Shown here: piece after piece, positions 24,361 to 33,742 of the stretch | Layout of the letters: the number at the start of each line of letters is the position of its first letter | Position numbering within the stretch: the stretch's first letter is position 1 | DNA from: JBBRMW01 sp965246845 | GTDB lineage: Bacteria; Chloroflexota; Anaerolineae; Aggregatilineales; UBA2796 | Assembly (NCBI GenBank): GCA_965246845.1 | Contig: CBDFFR010000005.1 | Coordinates: 248,001 to 312,000 of the forward strand | Direction: 5' to 3' | DNA: 64,000 nucleotides | Notes under the pieces: model-generated | The model's database searches: none | Seen by the model: the letters and a program-made list of their open reading frames with translations, nothing else | What the model was told of the DNA's origin: nothing | Program-made: the position numbers and the translations under genes

Positions 24361-25389
24361 ATGAAAAAAGCAGCACTGCCCACCCAGACACTACCGATAG
24401 TCACAACTACCCCATATCCGACCCTGCGCGCGGGGATGCTTCTGTATCTGCTCGTTCTGATCGGGACGACGCTCATCACGCTCGGTTTCTCCGGAAATGT
24501 CGAGACGACCTTCCTGCGGCTCGTGAGCGCCGTGTTCCTCTGCGCGGGGTTGACGCTGCTCGCGATGCTGCTCGCCCGCTCCCCCGCCGATACGCTCTAT
24601 GGTGCGCGGCCTGTCGTGCGCTTTCTGTTGAGTGGACTGATCGCGGGGCTGGCGATTTATCTGTTCGCCTCGTGGCTGTATCTTTTCCTGTCACGGCTGT
24701 TCGGCGGGGTTTTCGGCAACCTGCCCGCGCCACTGCGCATTCAGGGCGCGGGGGCTACCGAAATCGCATGGATCGGCCAGATCGCCCTGTTCGCGCTGAT
24801 TTTGCCGCTCTGCTACGGCATCCTGTTCTATGGTTTTCTCTATCACGGGGCGCGCGGGCTGGGGCGCTGGCGGGCGGTGCTGCTCATCGCGCTGCTGTAC
24901 GGCATCTTCGGGATTTTCGCTGGCGGGCAGGGTTTAACCGCTGGACCGAGCTACTTTTTCGTGGGGCTGGCGGCGGGCGCGTTCGCGCTGCGCAGCGGGT
25001 CCGGCCTCACGGCGGCGTGTGTTCTGGCAGGTTTCAATCTTGGCGATCCGATCCTGAGCGGCATCCTCGGCGGGGCGCTGGGACGTGCCGGCAATGACGT
25101 TTTGGGCTTCGAGCTGCTGACGCTGGCCGCGCTCTCCGCTTTCCTGACGGTCGTGCTGGTGCAGGTCGCGCGGCTGACCGCGACGCCGCTACGTGCGTGG
25201 CGGCCTGCGGCTCCGGGGCGGTTGTGGTGGCTGCTCTGGATTCCGATAGCGCTGCTGGTGGCATTCTATGGCGCGAGCGAAATCCGTGTGCGCCAAATCG
25301 AACGCGCCCGTGCAGCCGCGCCCGTGCTGCCCGTTTCCGGCTCGACGCTGCCGCCTGCTGTTCCTCCGACGAGTACGCCACCGCGCTGA
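24361..25389 (+). CDS. polytopic membrane protein, weakly CPBP/Abi-like
   Basis: A 342-residue protein with about eight hydrophobic segments between residues 25 and 300 and a Pro-rich C-terminal tail. The segment PLCYGILFYGFLYHGARGL followed by ALLYGIFGIFAGGQG resembles the core of CPBP (type II CAAX/Abi) proteases, but the EExxxR glutamates are absent, so it would be inactive as a protease. Starts 8 bp after the diterpene pair and may be cotranscribed; a link to terpene products is speculation. Confidence 0.6.
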   Translation: MKKAALPTQTLPIVTTTPYPTLRAGMLLYLLVLIGTTLITLGFSGNVETTFLRLVSAVFLCAGLTLLAMLLARSPADTLYGARPVVRFLLSGLIAGLAIYLFASWLYLFLSRLFGGVFGNLPAPLRIQGAGATEIAWIGQIALFALILPLCYGILFYGFLYHGARGLGRWRAVLLIALLYGIFGIFAGGQGLTAGPSYFFVGLAAGAFALRSGSGLTAACVLAGFNLGDPILSGILGGALGRAGNDVLGFELLTLAALSAFLTVVLVQVARLTATPLRAWRPAAPGRLWWLLWIPIALLVAFYGASEIRVRQIERARAAAPVLPVSGSTLPPAVPPTSTPPR

Positions 25390-25476
25390 CAGCGTACCGC
25401 GTTCGGATACCACGCAAATACACTATTACGCAATTGAAGTTTTACATTCACGTTACACTTCAGTGTCATTCATGCA

Positions 25477-26967
25477 ATGGTTAGCCATTATGCTTTTCCT
25501 ACATTCACTGAACACGAGAGTAACGCCTTGCACATAACAATTCGTTTCGTACTTCCGCTCTCTTTACTCGTCCTTATCAGCGGGTTGATTTTTACCGGGA
25601 CAGTGTCCACCTCGTTCGCTCAGAAGTCACAGACGCCAACCTATTATCATGATGTTGCGCCTATCATCGCCGCGAATTGTCTGAGTTGTCACGTCGAGGG
25701 CGGGATAGCGCCTTTTGCGCTGGATACAGAGGATGCCGTCATAAAATATGTCAACGACATCAAGGATGCAGTCGCAACACGCTATATGCCGCCCTGGATG
25801 CCGGACAAGCAGTCTCCAGCGATAGTCGGGGATCGCAGCCTCGCGGATGCAGATATCAAAACGATAGTCGATTGGGCAGGTAGCGGAGCGCCAGTTGGTG
25901 ACGCAACGCCCTCGACAGAATCCGTTACTTCGCTTCCATCGGGGCTGACTCTTCGGCGCGATCTGGTGCTATCGATGCCGGCGACCTATACACCCAAAGC
26001 TGGCAAGAATGAACAGGATGATTACCGCTGTTTCGTGATGGAAACAGGGTTGACGACGGACCGCTTCATCACCGGGTACACCCTGGAAGCCGGACAGCCG
26101 AGTGAAGTTCACCACGTTATCGTCTACCAGATGGACAAAGGCGCACTCGACCAGGCGCGTGCCAAAGATGCGCTTGATACCGAGCTGGGCTACACCTGCT
26201 TCGGCGGCACAGGGCTGAAAATCTCTGGCGGCGGTGACGGGGGAACGGGTCTTGCTAATTCCCTCGGATCATGGACGCCCGGCGGCTTGCCTGTGCTGTT
26301 TCCAGCGAATACCGGGCGATTGCTGACTGCCGATAGCTTTCTCGTGGTGCAGATTCACTACAATTTTGCGAATGGCGCAAAGGCGGATCAATCCCGGCTG
26401 GTCCTTCAATTCGCGCCCGAGGGTGCAAAGCTGGCCGCTGTGCGTGGGTTAGTTCTCATTGCTCCCGTCGAAATTCCCTGCCCGCAAGCCGCCGCGTCAG
26501 ACCCGAACTGTAACCGCCAGACGCAATATGATCTGAACGTGAAAGAAGATGGGCGTGCCTCCGTACTGGGCCGGACTGATTTGCTGCTACGGCACTGTGG
26601 CAAGACGACCAGCGACTATCTGATGCAGGAGGCGAGCCACGTCGTGAGTACGTGCATCTCAACAGTACCAATCGCAGTAACCGCGATTGGTGTGAACGCC
26701 CATATGCACAATCGCGGAAAAAGCTTTCGTATTGAACTCAACCCCGGCACAGCCAACGCGAAAATCCTGCTCAATGTTCCTCAATGGGATTTTCACTGGC
26801 AGGGTAGTTACATTTTCGTCAAGGGCATACCGCTTGCGAAAGGCGACACTCTAAAAGTCACTTGCGAATGGGATAACTCGCACGACAAACAGCCGCGTTA
26901 TATCCTCTGGGGTGAGACGACCAATGACGAAATGTGTCTCGGCAGCGTGACTTACATACCTCGCTAG
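25477..26967 (+). CDS. cytochrome c / copper type II monooxygenase-like secreted protein
   Basis: A ~496-residue exported protein. After a signal-type helix (about residues 28-48) comes a haem c motif CLSCH with a downstream Met (MPPWM), then a two-domain PHM/DBM-like copper fold: EVHHVIVYQM and VQIHYNF in the first domain, AHMHNRGKSF (HxH), WDFHWQGSY and DEMCLGS in the second. These are the positions of the CuH and CuM ligands of ascorbate-dependent monooxygenases. Likely works outside the cytoplasm with electrons relayed by the haem domain; substrate unknown. A TTG at 25528 gives a more usual signal peptide and may be the true start. Confidence 0.8.
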   Translation: MVSHYAFPTFTEHESNALHITIRFVLPLSLLVLISGLIFTGTVSTSFAQKSQTPTYYHDVAPIIAANCLSCHVEGGIAPFALDTEDAVIKYVNDIKDAVATRYMPPWMPDKQSPAIVGDRSLADADIKTIVDWAGSGAPVGDATPSTESVTSLPSGLTLRRDLVLSMPATYTPKAGKNEQDDYRCFVMETGLTTDRFITGYTLEAGQPSEVHHVIVYQMDKGALDQARAKDALDTELGYTCFGGTGLKISGGGDGGTGLANSLGSWTPGGLPVLFPANTGRLLTADSFLVVQIHYNFANGAKADQSRLVLQFAPEGAKLAAVRGLVLIAPVEIPCPQAAASDPNCNRQTQYDLNVKEDGRASVLGRTDLLLRHCGKTTSDYLMQEASHVVSTCISTVPIAVTAIGVNAHMHNRGKSFRIELNPGTANAKILLNVPQWDFHWQGSYIFVKGIPLAKGDTLKVTCEWDNSHDKQPRYILWGETTNDEMCLGSVTYIPR

Positions 26968-27002
26968 GAGCCAGATGCACATTAGTTGACGCAGCAATGA
27001 AT

Positions 27003-27028
27003 AGGGCGGACTTATAGGAGTCCGCTCT
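27003..27028. terminator. bidirectional terminator-like hairpin between convergent genes
   Basis: A 10-bp stem (AGGGCGGACT with AGTCCGCTCT, one G-U pair) and a 6-nt loop between convergent ends. Flanks are only modestly T-rich on either strand. Confidence 0.6.
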
Positions 27029-27033
27029 TCGAT

Positions 27034-27816
27034 TCAAAGCCGCCGCAAGCTGCTGATCATCAGGCCGAGCAGCCCCACCACCGCGAGGCCAAGAATCGGC
27101 ACAATCGGCGGCAGGCCACCCGCCGCCGCAACCGACGAACGCGGCGAGAGCGTAGCCTCCGCGAAAGGCGGCGGCATGGTGAAGGTCGGGCGCGGACCGC
27201 CGAGCGTCGGCTCATTGACGGCTCCGGTTTGCGTGCGGATGAATACACCCGTCGCCGATCCCCGCGCGCTGGTTGCGCTCGCGAAGCCGCCAGGCGTGCC
27301 TTCGACGGATTGCGCCGCCGCCGTTTCAGTTTTTTGCGCTTCGACGGTCGGGACGTTGGCCGTCGGCGCGGAGCCATTCTCCTTAATGCTCTTCAAGTCG
27401 CCGGTGACGGTCACGATTTCATCGAAAACCCAGCCTGTCGTCTCTGGCGTCGGCCTGCCAAAGAGGATTTGCAGCCACTTCCCGCTTTTGCTGAGGACCG
27501 GGTAGAAACTTCCCGGTTTGATCGTGCCGATGATTTCCGCGTCGGTGCTGGGCGCTTGTCGGACATTGCCCGGCACGACTTTATCCCGTACCTCGACGAC
27601 GACGCCCGCGCCCGTGCTGGTTGCGCCTAGCTGCGGGACGCCGCGCGTTGGGCTGGGGCTGGCCGCGACGCCTGATGTCGCCTGCCCGGTGAGCGTTGGC
27701 AGCACAATCGGAACGGCGGTTGGTTCGGTCTGCGCACTGACGAGGCCGGAAGCCACAAAGAGCAGCGCGAGCCAGCCGATAGTGCAGGCGATCAGAAACA
27801 GGCGAAAGCGTCTCAT
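27034..27816 (-). CDS. secreted SH3-domain protein with C-terminal membrane anchor
   Basis: A 260-residue protein: signal peptide (residues 1-28), Pro/Thr-rich linker, a bacterial SH3 domain (about 72-138, NVRQAPSTDAEIIGTIKPG and WLQILF), a second low-complexity linker, and a C-terminal hydrophobic helix ending in SSLRRL. This is a surface protein tethered at its C-terminus; SH3b domains commonly bind cell-wall peptides. It overlaps the upstream LysM/M23 gene by 4 bp and probably acts with it. Confidence 0.78.
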   Translation of the reverse strand: MRRFRLFLIACTIGWLALLFVASGLVSAQTEPTAVPIVLPTLTGQATSGVAASPSPTRGVPQLGATSTGAGVVVEVRDKVVPGNVRQAPSTDAEIIGTIKPGSFYPVLSKSGKWLQILFGRPTPETTGWVFDEIVTVTGDLKSIKENGSAPTANVPTVEAQKTETAAAQSVEGTPGGFASATSARGSATGVFIRTQTGAVNEPTLGGPRPTFTMPPPFAEATLSPRSSVAAAGGLPPIVPILGLAVVGLLGLMISSLRRL

Positions 27817-29408
27817 GGCTCGCGCGGCACTTCGTTATCGACGCCGCCGCGCCCGGCTTCCGCGTATTTGGTCTCGGACCCGCGCACGAGCGTTCCCTGA
27901 TAAATATCGCCCGGCCTGCCCTTCACCGTCCAGCCGCCCATCACCCACGAGGGCGCGGGGACATCCGATGGGCAGGACCAGCAATCCGCCGCGATCCATT
28001 CGCCATTGTAGCGCCGTGCGATGTGGACGTGCGTAGCTGCCGCGCTCAGGTTGAAGCCCTCACACGACGGTTTACCGAGCGGGTCTCCGGCCTGGACCTG
28101 TTTGCCCGCCGGGATTATTCCATCCGAGGACATATGCAGGTAAGTGAGGACCCACCCGGTCCGTTCGTCGCCATCCAGATCGGAATCGAGGACAATCACG
28201 CCGTCGCCGCTGCGCACGACCAGCCCGGCCATCATCGCCCGCGCGTAAATCGGCGAGATATAGCAAAACCCCTGCTGCTGAATGAGTGTATCCGGCGGGC
28301 GGGGCGGCGCGAAATCGATGCCCGCCCAGCCGCTCGCGGCGTCCCAACCACCGTGTGGTCCCCCTGTGTAATACCACGTCTCGCCCGCTGCCCAGGGTAG
28401 CGTCATTTCCGGCTGCGTGAGGTTAGCGGGGATGAGCGGCTCGATGGCGTAGCGGAAGGGGTCTCCGAAGAGCGTCAGGTAAACCCCGAAGACGCCCTGC
28501 GCGCTTACGTCGCGGCTCCATGTCGCGCGGTCTGCGCCCTGTCCGAGGAAATACTGGAGCGCGACCGTCCCGGCATTCAAGTCGCCCGCGAAGGCCAGCT
28601 TGAAATTATCCGCGAAGGCGACCGAAGCGAGGCCGCGCTGCTTCCAGCCATAATAGCCATCGTTGAGCCAATCGGCGGTCCACGCAAGCTGTGAAAACAA
28701 CCCCCTTTTCGCGGGGTTGACCCAGCCGAGCGGATAGTCCAGCTTGTTACCGGTCGGCATCGGATTCGTGACCCAGCCGGAGCGGTATTCGAGCAGCGCA
28801 AGCAGGATGCGCGGATTGACGCTGTTCTGCTGCGCGACGATCTGGATGATCTGCGTACCAGAATAGAGCCGCCCCTGCACCACTTCCGAATACGCGCGCA
28901 GAAAGCCGGGCTGGAACTTCACATACTGCGAGACATCGAAACCGCGCGCGCCGGGTGAATTAACCAGCTCGCTATCGGGAATGATTTTGAAATTCGGCGT
29001 GAGCAGCGTCGGTATGTTCGGGATCGTAACGTTCTGCCCGGTAGCGAGGATCGTCGAAGTCGTGAGCGTCGGATTGAGTTGCAAAATCTCTTCGAGCGTG
29101 GTCCCGGCGTTGGCCGCAATCGCCGCGAGGCTGTCCCCCGCCTTGACCGTGTAGGCGACGTTGCGGCGGGTGGATTGGCGTGGCGCGTTTGGCGTCGGCT
29201 GGATCGGCGTGGGGGTCGGTCCGGTCGCGGTCAGGGTCGGCATGAATGGATTTTGGATCGGTTCATCCGTCGCGCCTGCGCCAGAAAAAGTGGCCGTGAC
29301 GTAAATTACGTTCGGGCTGCTGCCCTGCGCACACGCCAGCCCCGCGAGCGCGAACACGGCGCACACGATGACAAGTGACCATTTCCGCGCGTGGAACCTG
29401 ACAGACAT
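27813..29408 (-). CDS. LysM and M23-peptidase-like lipoprotein
   Basis: A 531-residue exported protein with a lipobox (LAGLAC), a Pro/Thr-rich linker (PTPTPIQPTPN), a LysM domain (YTVKAGDSLAAIAANAG, residues ~95-140), a long central region, and a C-terminal LytM/M23-like domain (VVRSGDGVIVLD, YLHMSSDGII, GDPLGKPSCEG, THVHIARRYNG). The HxH is present, but the first zinc HxxxD is not obvious, so catalysis is uncertain. Expected to bind or remodel the cell wall. It overlaps the esterase gene upstream by one base. Confidence 0.82.
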   Translation of the reverse strand: MSVRFHARKWSLVIVCAVFALAGLACAQGSSPNVIYVTATFSGAGATDEPIQNPFMPTLTATGPTPTPIQPTPNAPRQSTRRNVAYTVKAGDSLAAIAANAGTTLEEILQLNPTLTTSTILATGQNVTIPNIPTLLTPNFKIIPDSELVNSPGARGFDVSQYVKFQPGFLRAYSEVVQGRLYSGTQIIQIVAQQNSVNPRILLALLEYRSGWVTNPMPTGNKLDYPLGWVNPAKRGLFSQLAWTADWLNDGYYGWKQRGLASVAFADNFKLAFAGDLNAGTVALQYFLGQGADRATWSRDVSAQGVFGVYLTLFGDPFRYAIEPLIPANLTQPEMTLPWAAGETWYYTGGPHGGWDAASGWAGIDFAPPRPPDTLIQQQGFCYISPIYARAMMAGLVVRSGDGVIVLDSDLDGDERTGWVLTYLHMSSDGIIPAGKQVQAGDPLGKPSCEGFNLSAAATHVHIARRYNGEWIAADCWSCPSDVPAPSWVMGGWTVKGRPGDIYQGTLVRGSETKYAEAGRGGVDNEVPREP

Positions 29409-30400
29409 TACCCATCCTGCATCGCGGCCAGCATCTTCGGCAGGCTCACCTCATAGCGAAAGTGAGTGCCACGATGCCCGCCGGGGAATTCCTCGTAGCT
29501 ATGGGCGATGCCAAGTACCGTCAGTTTTCGGTCCAGCAGCCGCGCCCCAATCTGCAAATTATACTCGTCGAACTGGCCGCAGTCGATGAACAGCAGGTTA
29601 AGCCTGCGCAGCGCGTCGGCGTGCGCCGCGTCATCCAGCAAGCGCACCGGGTCGCCCTGCAAGCAACGCTCCCAGACCGCCGGGCGCAGCGCACCAATTT
29701 CGTCAATTGGCAGGTCGAAGCCGAACGGCGCGGCAGGGTTCAGCGCGAAGGTGGCAGCGAAGGTCAGCGCGCTCGCAACCTCGAAAAATGCCTGATTTTT
29801 CGATCCCTTTTTTTGAGTCTCGGCCATGTATCCGGCCAGCCCGCCGAAGCGCGCAAGGTTTGCGTCGAGCGCGGCAAGCTGCACCCGATACGAATACTCG
29901 AAGCCCGCATCCCCACTGTGGTCGGCAGCAGCGGCGAACATACCGGGGCGCGTCATCGCGTGGTAGAGCGCGCCATAGCCGCCCGAACTGCGCCCCATCA
30001 CCGCACGCTGGTTCGGCAAAGTGCGATAGTGCGCCTCCACGAACGGGATCACCTCATCGAGCAGGTAATCGCCATATGCGCCGATGGCAGGCGAATTGAT
30101 GTGTGGTGAGCCGCCTAGCCGCGTCCAGGTATCGGGCAGGGCCATGATAAACGGCGGACACGCGCCGCTCCCGATCAGCCGATCCATCTGCTCCGGTAAC
30201 GACTCATCCCAGGGACGCCAGTTCGTGAGCGATGCGCCCGTGTTGCCGTGACTGGAAAGCATCAGCACCAGCGGGTAACGCCGGGACGTATCATCTGCGT
30301 AGCCCGGCGGCAGGTAGATCGCAAGCGGGCGCACATGCGGGTCGCCGAGCGGGTTGCCACGCAGCGCGGCGCTCTCAATCGTTGATGTTTCGACCGCCAT
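29408..30400 (-). CDS. alpha/beta-hydrolase, esterase D-like
   Basis: A 330-residue putative esterase with the nucleophile elbow GRSSG (Ser138), an oxyanion-type HG (SSHGNTG), and a late His in PGGHRGTHF. This is the esterase D / S-formylglutathione hydrolase superfamily; no signal peptide, so cytoplasmic. Middle gene of a four-gene series (propeller, esterase, LysM/M23, SH3); substrate unknown. Confidence 0.85.
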   Translation of the reverse strand: MAVETSTIESAALRGNPLGDPHVRPLAIYLPPGYADDTSRRYPLVLMLSSHGNTGASLTNWRPWDESLPEQMDRLIGSGACPPFIMALPDTWTRLGGSPHINSPAIGAYGDYLLDEVIPFVEAHYRTLPNQRAVMGRSSGGYGALYHAMTRPGMFAAAADHSGDAGFEYSYRVQLAALDANLARFGGLAGYMAETQKKGSKNQAFFEVASALTFAATFALNPAAPFGFDLPIDEIGALRPAVWERCLQGDPVRLLDDAAHADALRRLNLLFIDCGQFDEYNLQIGARLLDRKLTVLGIAHSYEEFPGGHRGTHFRYEVSLPKMLAAMQDG

Positions 30401-31668
30401 TACTTCCAGCTCCAGATGCCGATGCTGCCATCCGCGACTTTTTGCGGCGCGGCAGTCTGATTCGTATCCACGATATAGACGGCAGGCGGCTTGTTCTCAT
30501 CCTGCTCCGCGACGGTGAACCAGCGTCCATCGGGAGACCAGAGGCTGTGCGAACGCGCGAATTGATCCGCGAAGTTGAGCAGGTAGACGTAATCACGCGA
30601 GGGGTTGAAAGTCGCGAGCGGCTGCGAATTGCCCGTCTGCACGTCCATCACGAACGCAGTAAGGCCGCCCGTCGCCTGTTCGACCGGGGTTTTTCCATTG
30701 GAAATGAGGCGCGCTTGCGGCGCAGGCGTGTCGCGATTGACGACGATGTACGCAATTTTATCGGAAGTGGGCGACCAGAAATGCGCGACGATGTTGGATT
30801 GGCTGCTGCGGCTGACCTCTTTGCCCGTCACGGCGTCGCTGATCACGACCTGCGCGAACCCGGCTACGCTCGCAATATACTTGGCATCTGGCGACCACGC
30901 GAAGGCGATGGGCGCATCCTGCCCCGTGAGAATCACGCGCCGCGCCGCGCCGTCAGCAATCACCAGATCAGACGTTGCGGCGATAGTGCCTTGCGTCGCG
31001 AGGAGGATTTCGGTCGGGGAGACGGGCGACCACATCGGCGAATTGAATGTGCCGGGCGTGTCGCTCAATGCGCTGGTTTTATCGGCGGCGACATCGTAAA
31101 TATCGAGCTGATCGCCGGAACGGAACCAGATCATCTGCGACCCATCGGGCGAAAAGCTGTAATAGAACGGCGCGTCCTTGCCAATCACGCGGTCGGTGAA
31201 GGTCCCGTTGTCGTCACGCAGCATCCGCACCGTGAGGGGCGACCCATCGCCGGGCGTGTAGAGCAGCGCGAGATCGCGACAGCCGGGCGCGCAGTCTCCG
31301 GTAGACCAATACGGGTAGGTAAACACATCCGCTGCGGATGTATAGAGCGTCTGAATAACCGTGCTGGCCGCCGGGTTGCTGATCAGGAACGCACGCAGGC
31401 TGTAGGGGTCTTTCGGCTCCGCGCTCGCGCCGAAGAAGGCCAGCCGTCCGTCGGTGGACCAGGTAGGCCACTGGTACAGCTTGCGCGCAGCAGCGGCGTC
31501 GGTCGTGACGCGCTTCGGATTCTTGCCCTGCGCGTCGTAAAGCGCGAGGTTCCCGGTGACGTCGATGACGGCAAGCATCCCATTTCCTCCCTGAGTAGTT
31601 TGTGCATGGACGGGTTGTACGGCGACTAGAAAGAGGCAGAGGGCAAGCAGGCGGCGTAATGGTCTCAT
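30400..31668 (-). CDS. secreted TolB/WD40-like beta-propeller protein
   Basis: A 422-residue exported protein (signal peptide residues 1-23, ending VHAQ) with repeated propeller blades of the PD40/TolB kind: WPTWSTDGRLAFFG, YYSFSPDGSQMIWF, APIAFAWSPDAKYIAS, HSLWSPDGRWFTV, spaced about 40-60 residues. Probably a binding scaffold at the cell surface. Its stop overlaps the esterase start by one base. Confidence 0.82.
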   Translation of the reverse strand: MRPLRRLLALCLFLVAVQPVHAQTTQGGNGMLAVIDVTGNLALYDAQGKNPKRVTTDAAAARKLYQWPTWSTDGRLAFFGASAEPKDPYSLRAFLISNPAASTVIQTLYTSAADVFTYPYWSTGDCAPGCRDLALLYTPGDGSPLTVRMLRDDNGTFTDRVIGKDAPFYYSFSPDGSQMIWFRSGDQLDIYDVAADKTSALSDTPGTFNSPMWSPVSPTEILLATQGTIAATSDLVIADGAARRVILTGQDAPIAFAWSPDAKYIASVAGFAQVVISDAVTGKEVSRSSQSNIVAHFWSPTSDKIAYIVVNRDTPAPQARLISNGKTPVEQATGGLTAFVMDVQTGNSQPLATFNPSRDYVYLLNFADQFARSHSLWSPDGRWFTVAEQDENKPPAVYIVDTNQTAAPQKVADGSIGIWSWK

Positions 31669-31745
31669 TATCCCTCGCAGTGGGCGCTCATGAACCCGAA
31701 CGGATATACTTCCAGCATTAAACGTCTATTCGTGGAGAGTCTAAC

Positions 31746-32075
31746 ATGGTCAAGGCCGAAAGCGCCAAGCAGGTGTTCGAGAATATATGCTCCCGCTTCC
31801 GTCCCGAAAAAGCGGGTCCAGCGGATCGTGGCGCGTTTGCCTTCGATCTCGGCGGCGAAAAATATTGGGCGCTGATCGAGGGCGGCGCGTGTGCAGCAGG
31901 CGAGGGCGACGGTCCGACCACTCCTGATATTACGGTGCGCTCCACGCCGGAGAGCTTTGTCGCGCTCGTAAACGGCGAACTCAATCCGATGATCGCGATC
32001 ACCACCGGGAAGATCAAGGTGCAGGGTAATATGGGCATGGCGCTCAAGATGATCGGCTGGTTCGATCTGAGCTAA
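31746..32075 (+). CDS. SCP2 sterol-transfer-domain protein
   Basis: A 109-residue single SCP2-like domain (FRPEKAGPADRGAFAFDLGG, DITVRSTPESFVALVNGELN, GKIKVQGNMGMALKM). Such domains bind lipids or act as small carrier modules. No signal sequence. It stands alone between divergent and co-directional genes. Confidence 0.83.
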   Translation: MVKAESAKQVFENICSRFRPEKAGPADRGAFAFDLGGEKYWALIEGGACAAGEGDGPTTPDITVRSTPESFVALVNGELNPMIAITTGKIKVQGNMGMALKMIGWFDLS

Positions 32076-32146
32076 CGCGAGGCGGCCCGGTCATGCCGGG
32101 CTGTACTGGTAAATAAATTCTTTGTCATGATCTTCGCGGAGGCTAC

Positions 32147-32488
32147 ATGCGCGCTCGACCGAGATTGCGAATGGCATTACGCATCGCAGCCCTGCTCCTG
32201 ATTATTAACATCGGGAGCGTGCTGATTGGGGGCGTGCGGTTGACTGATCAGCAACATAAACTTGAGGTCGCAGTGCGCCGCACCATGCCGCATTTCTGCC
32301 CAGACCAGCTCGAAATTTTTACCACGTTGATAGGCTGCAGGCGTAACGGCGTGTACGCCATATACAATTACAGTGCGGCAAGGTGCGAGATCAGCGCGGA
32401 GAATTTGATGTGGTCGAGCGACGATTTGATCTCCGCGACGGGCGAGGTACAGACCTTGCCCATAAAAGTGACGCCGTGCGCGTTTTGA
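32147..32488 (+). CDS. small membrane-anchored or exported hypothetical protein
   Basis: A 113-residue protein with an N-terminal hydrophobic helix (IAALLLIINIGSVLIGGV) after a basic start, then a short domain with four cysteines. No family recognised. Confidence 0.55.
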   Translation: MRARPRLRMALRIAALLLIINIGSVLIGGVRLTDQQHKLEVAVRRTMPHFCPDQLEIFTTLIGCRRNGVYAIYNYSAARCEISAENLMWSSDDLISATGEVQTLPIKVTPCAF

Positions 32489-32500
32489 ACGACCGCTTTT

Positions 32501-33469
32501 TCACCATGTCGAGACACCGATAGCGCTGCTCGTGATTGCCTTACCGGTAGCTGGCACTCCAATTGCATAGAGTACGCCGGAGACGGATGTATTGTAGACA
32601 ACAAAGGTGATCGTGGGATCGCCTGCCGGGTTTGCACTAATGCCGATGACATCGGGATTCCCGGAAAATTGATGTATCGGGTCCGGGACGGCGACAAAAT
32701 AGAATGTGACGTCTCTCATGTTCGCGGGTGCATCAAACCAGGTGATCGTGACGGTTGTGCCGGGTCGGACATGCAGGCATGAAGGACTGATGTAGTCTGC
32801 TGGACTCATTCTCATCCCGCCGACGCCAGTGGGCTGCACCATCGGGCAGACGTCGTTCGCGTTGCCATCACGCCCCGGAATTGCCGGGACGCGCATCCGC
32901 ACGCCTGCATAGAATGAATCCGCACTCGCCCAGCAGTTACCGATCAGAAGGTTGACGACGGTGGTTTGCCCGAACATCGCGAGGAACTCCAGCGTGTCAC
33001 CCTTGACAGCCGTGTATTGCGGCCAGTTGCCCAGCGGAATACATGCTTGATTTGAGTTGGGAATCGGGCTATTCACCGGAGCAAGCGTATTCACGGGTAA
33101 TTGCGGAAGGCGCAGCGGTTGCCCGACCGAAATGCTATTCGCATTGGCGAGGCAGTTAGCCTGCGCCAGGAGGGTAACAGTGGTTGACGTGCGCTGTGCA
33201 AGCGTGCCGAGCGTATCCCCGGCACGGACAACGTAGATCGGCCAACTGGCGTTGACAATACATGTCACTTGCTGAACGACGAGCGGGAGCGCCGTCGGTG
33301 GTACGGCGGTCGCTTGTGGCGGCGGGGTTAGCTGTGGCGCGGGCGTGCCAGTCGCCGCGAGTACGATAGGCACAGGTGTAGCCTGTGAAGGTGCGGCATT
33401 GCCATTGCTACCGAAATTACATGCGCTGAGGATGAGGACCGCCGCGCACGCTACGAATCTGGATTTCAT
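32501..33469 (-). CDS. LysM lipoprotein
   Basis: A 322-residue lipoprotein (lipobox LSAC at residues ~14-17) with a Pro-rich linker and two LysM-like modules (YVVRAGDTLGTLAQRTSTTV and YTAVKGDTLEFLAMFGQTTV), each containing an extra Cys pair, followed by a C-terminal beta-rich domain (TTVTITWFDAPANMRDVTFYF). Presumed cell-wall binding; partner unknown. Confidence 0.78.
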   Translation of the reverse strand: MKSRFVACAAVLILSACNFGSNGNAAPSQATPVPIVLAATGTPAPQLTPPPQATAVPPTALPLVVQQVTCIVNASWPIYVVRAGDTLGTLAQRTSTTVTLLAQANCLANANSISVGQPLRLPQLPVNTLAPVNSPIPNSNQACIPLGNWPQYTAVKGDTLEFLAMFGQTTVVNLLIGNCWASADSFYAGVRMRVPAIPGRDGNANDVCPMVQPTGVGGMRMSPADYISPSCLHVRPGTTVTITWFDAPANMRDVTFYFVAVPDPIHQFSGNPDVIGISANPAGDPTITFVVYNTSVSGVLYAIGVPATGKAITSSAIGVSTW

Positions 33470-33742
33470 CTGGAACTGACCTGTTGTAAACCGTAGAACA
33501 GTATGCCAGCATTTGACATTCGGCGTTTGCGATTTTTATGATTGATGCATCTGCCGATCTGCTAATAGCGCGACGTCAAGCGCATAGTCAAAGTCCGATA
33601 GCGCGAAATTTCGTGAAATTTTAACAAGTTTCAAAAAGCTGATCGAAATAGCTAAAAGTGATAAAACTTATTCAGTAGCATTTCCGCAAATTTTGTGAAG
33701 GTATCTCGCGCGGCGGCCTCGCGCGCGGTATTATGGTGAGTT

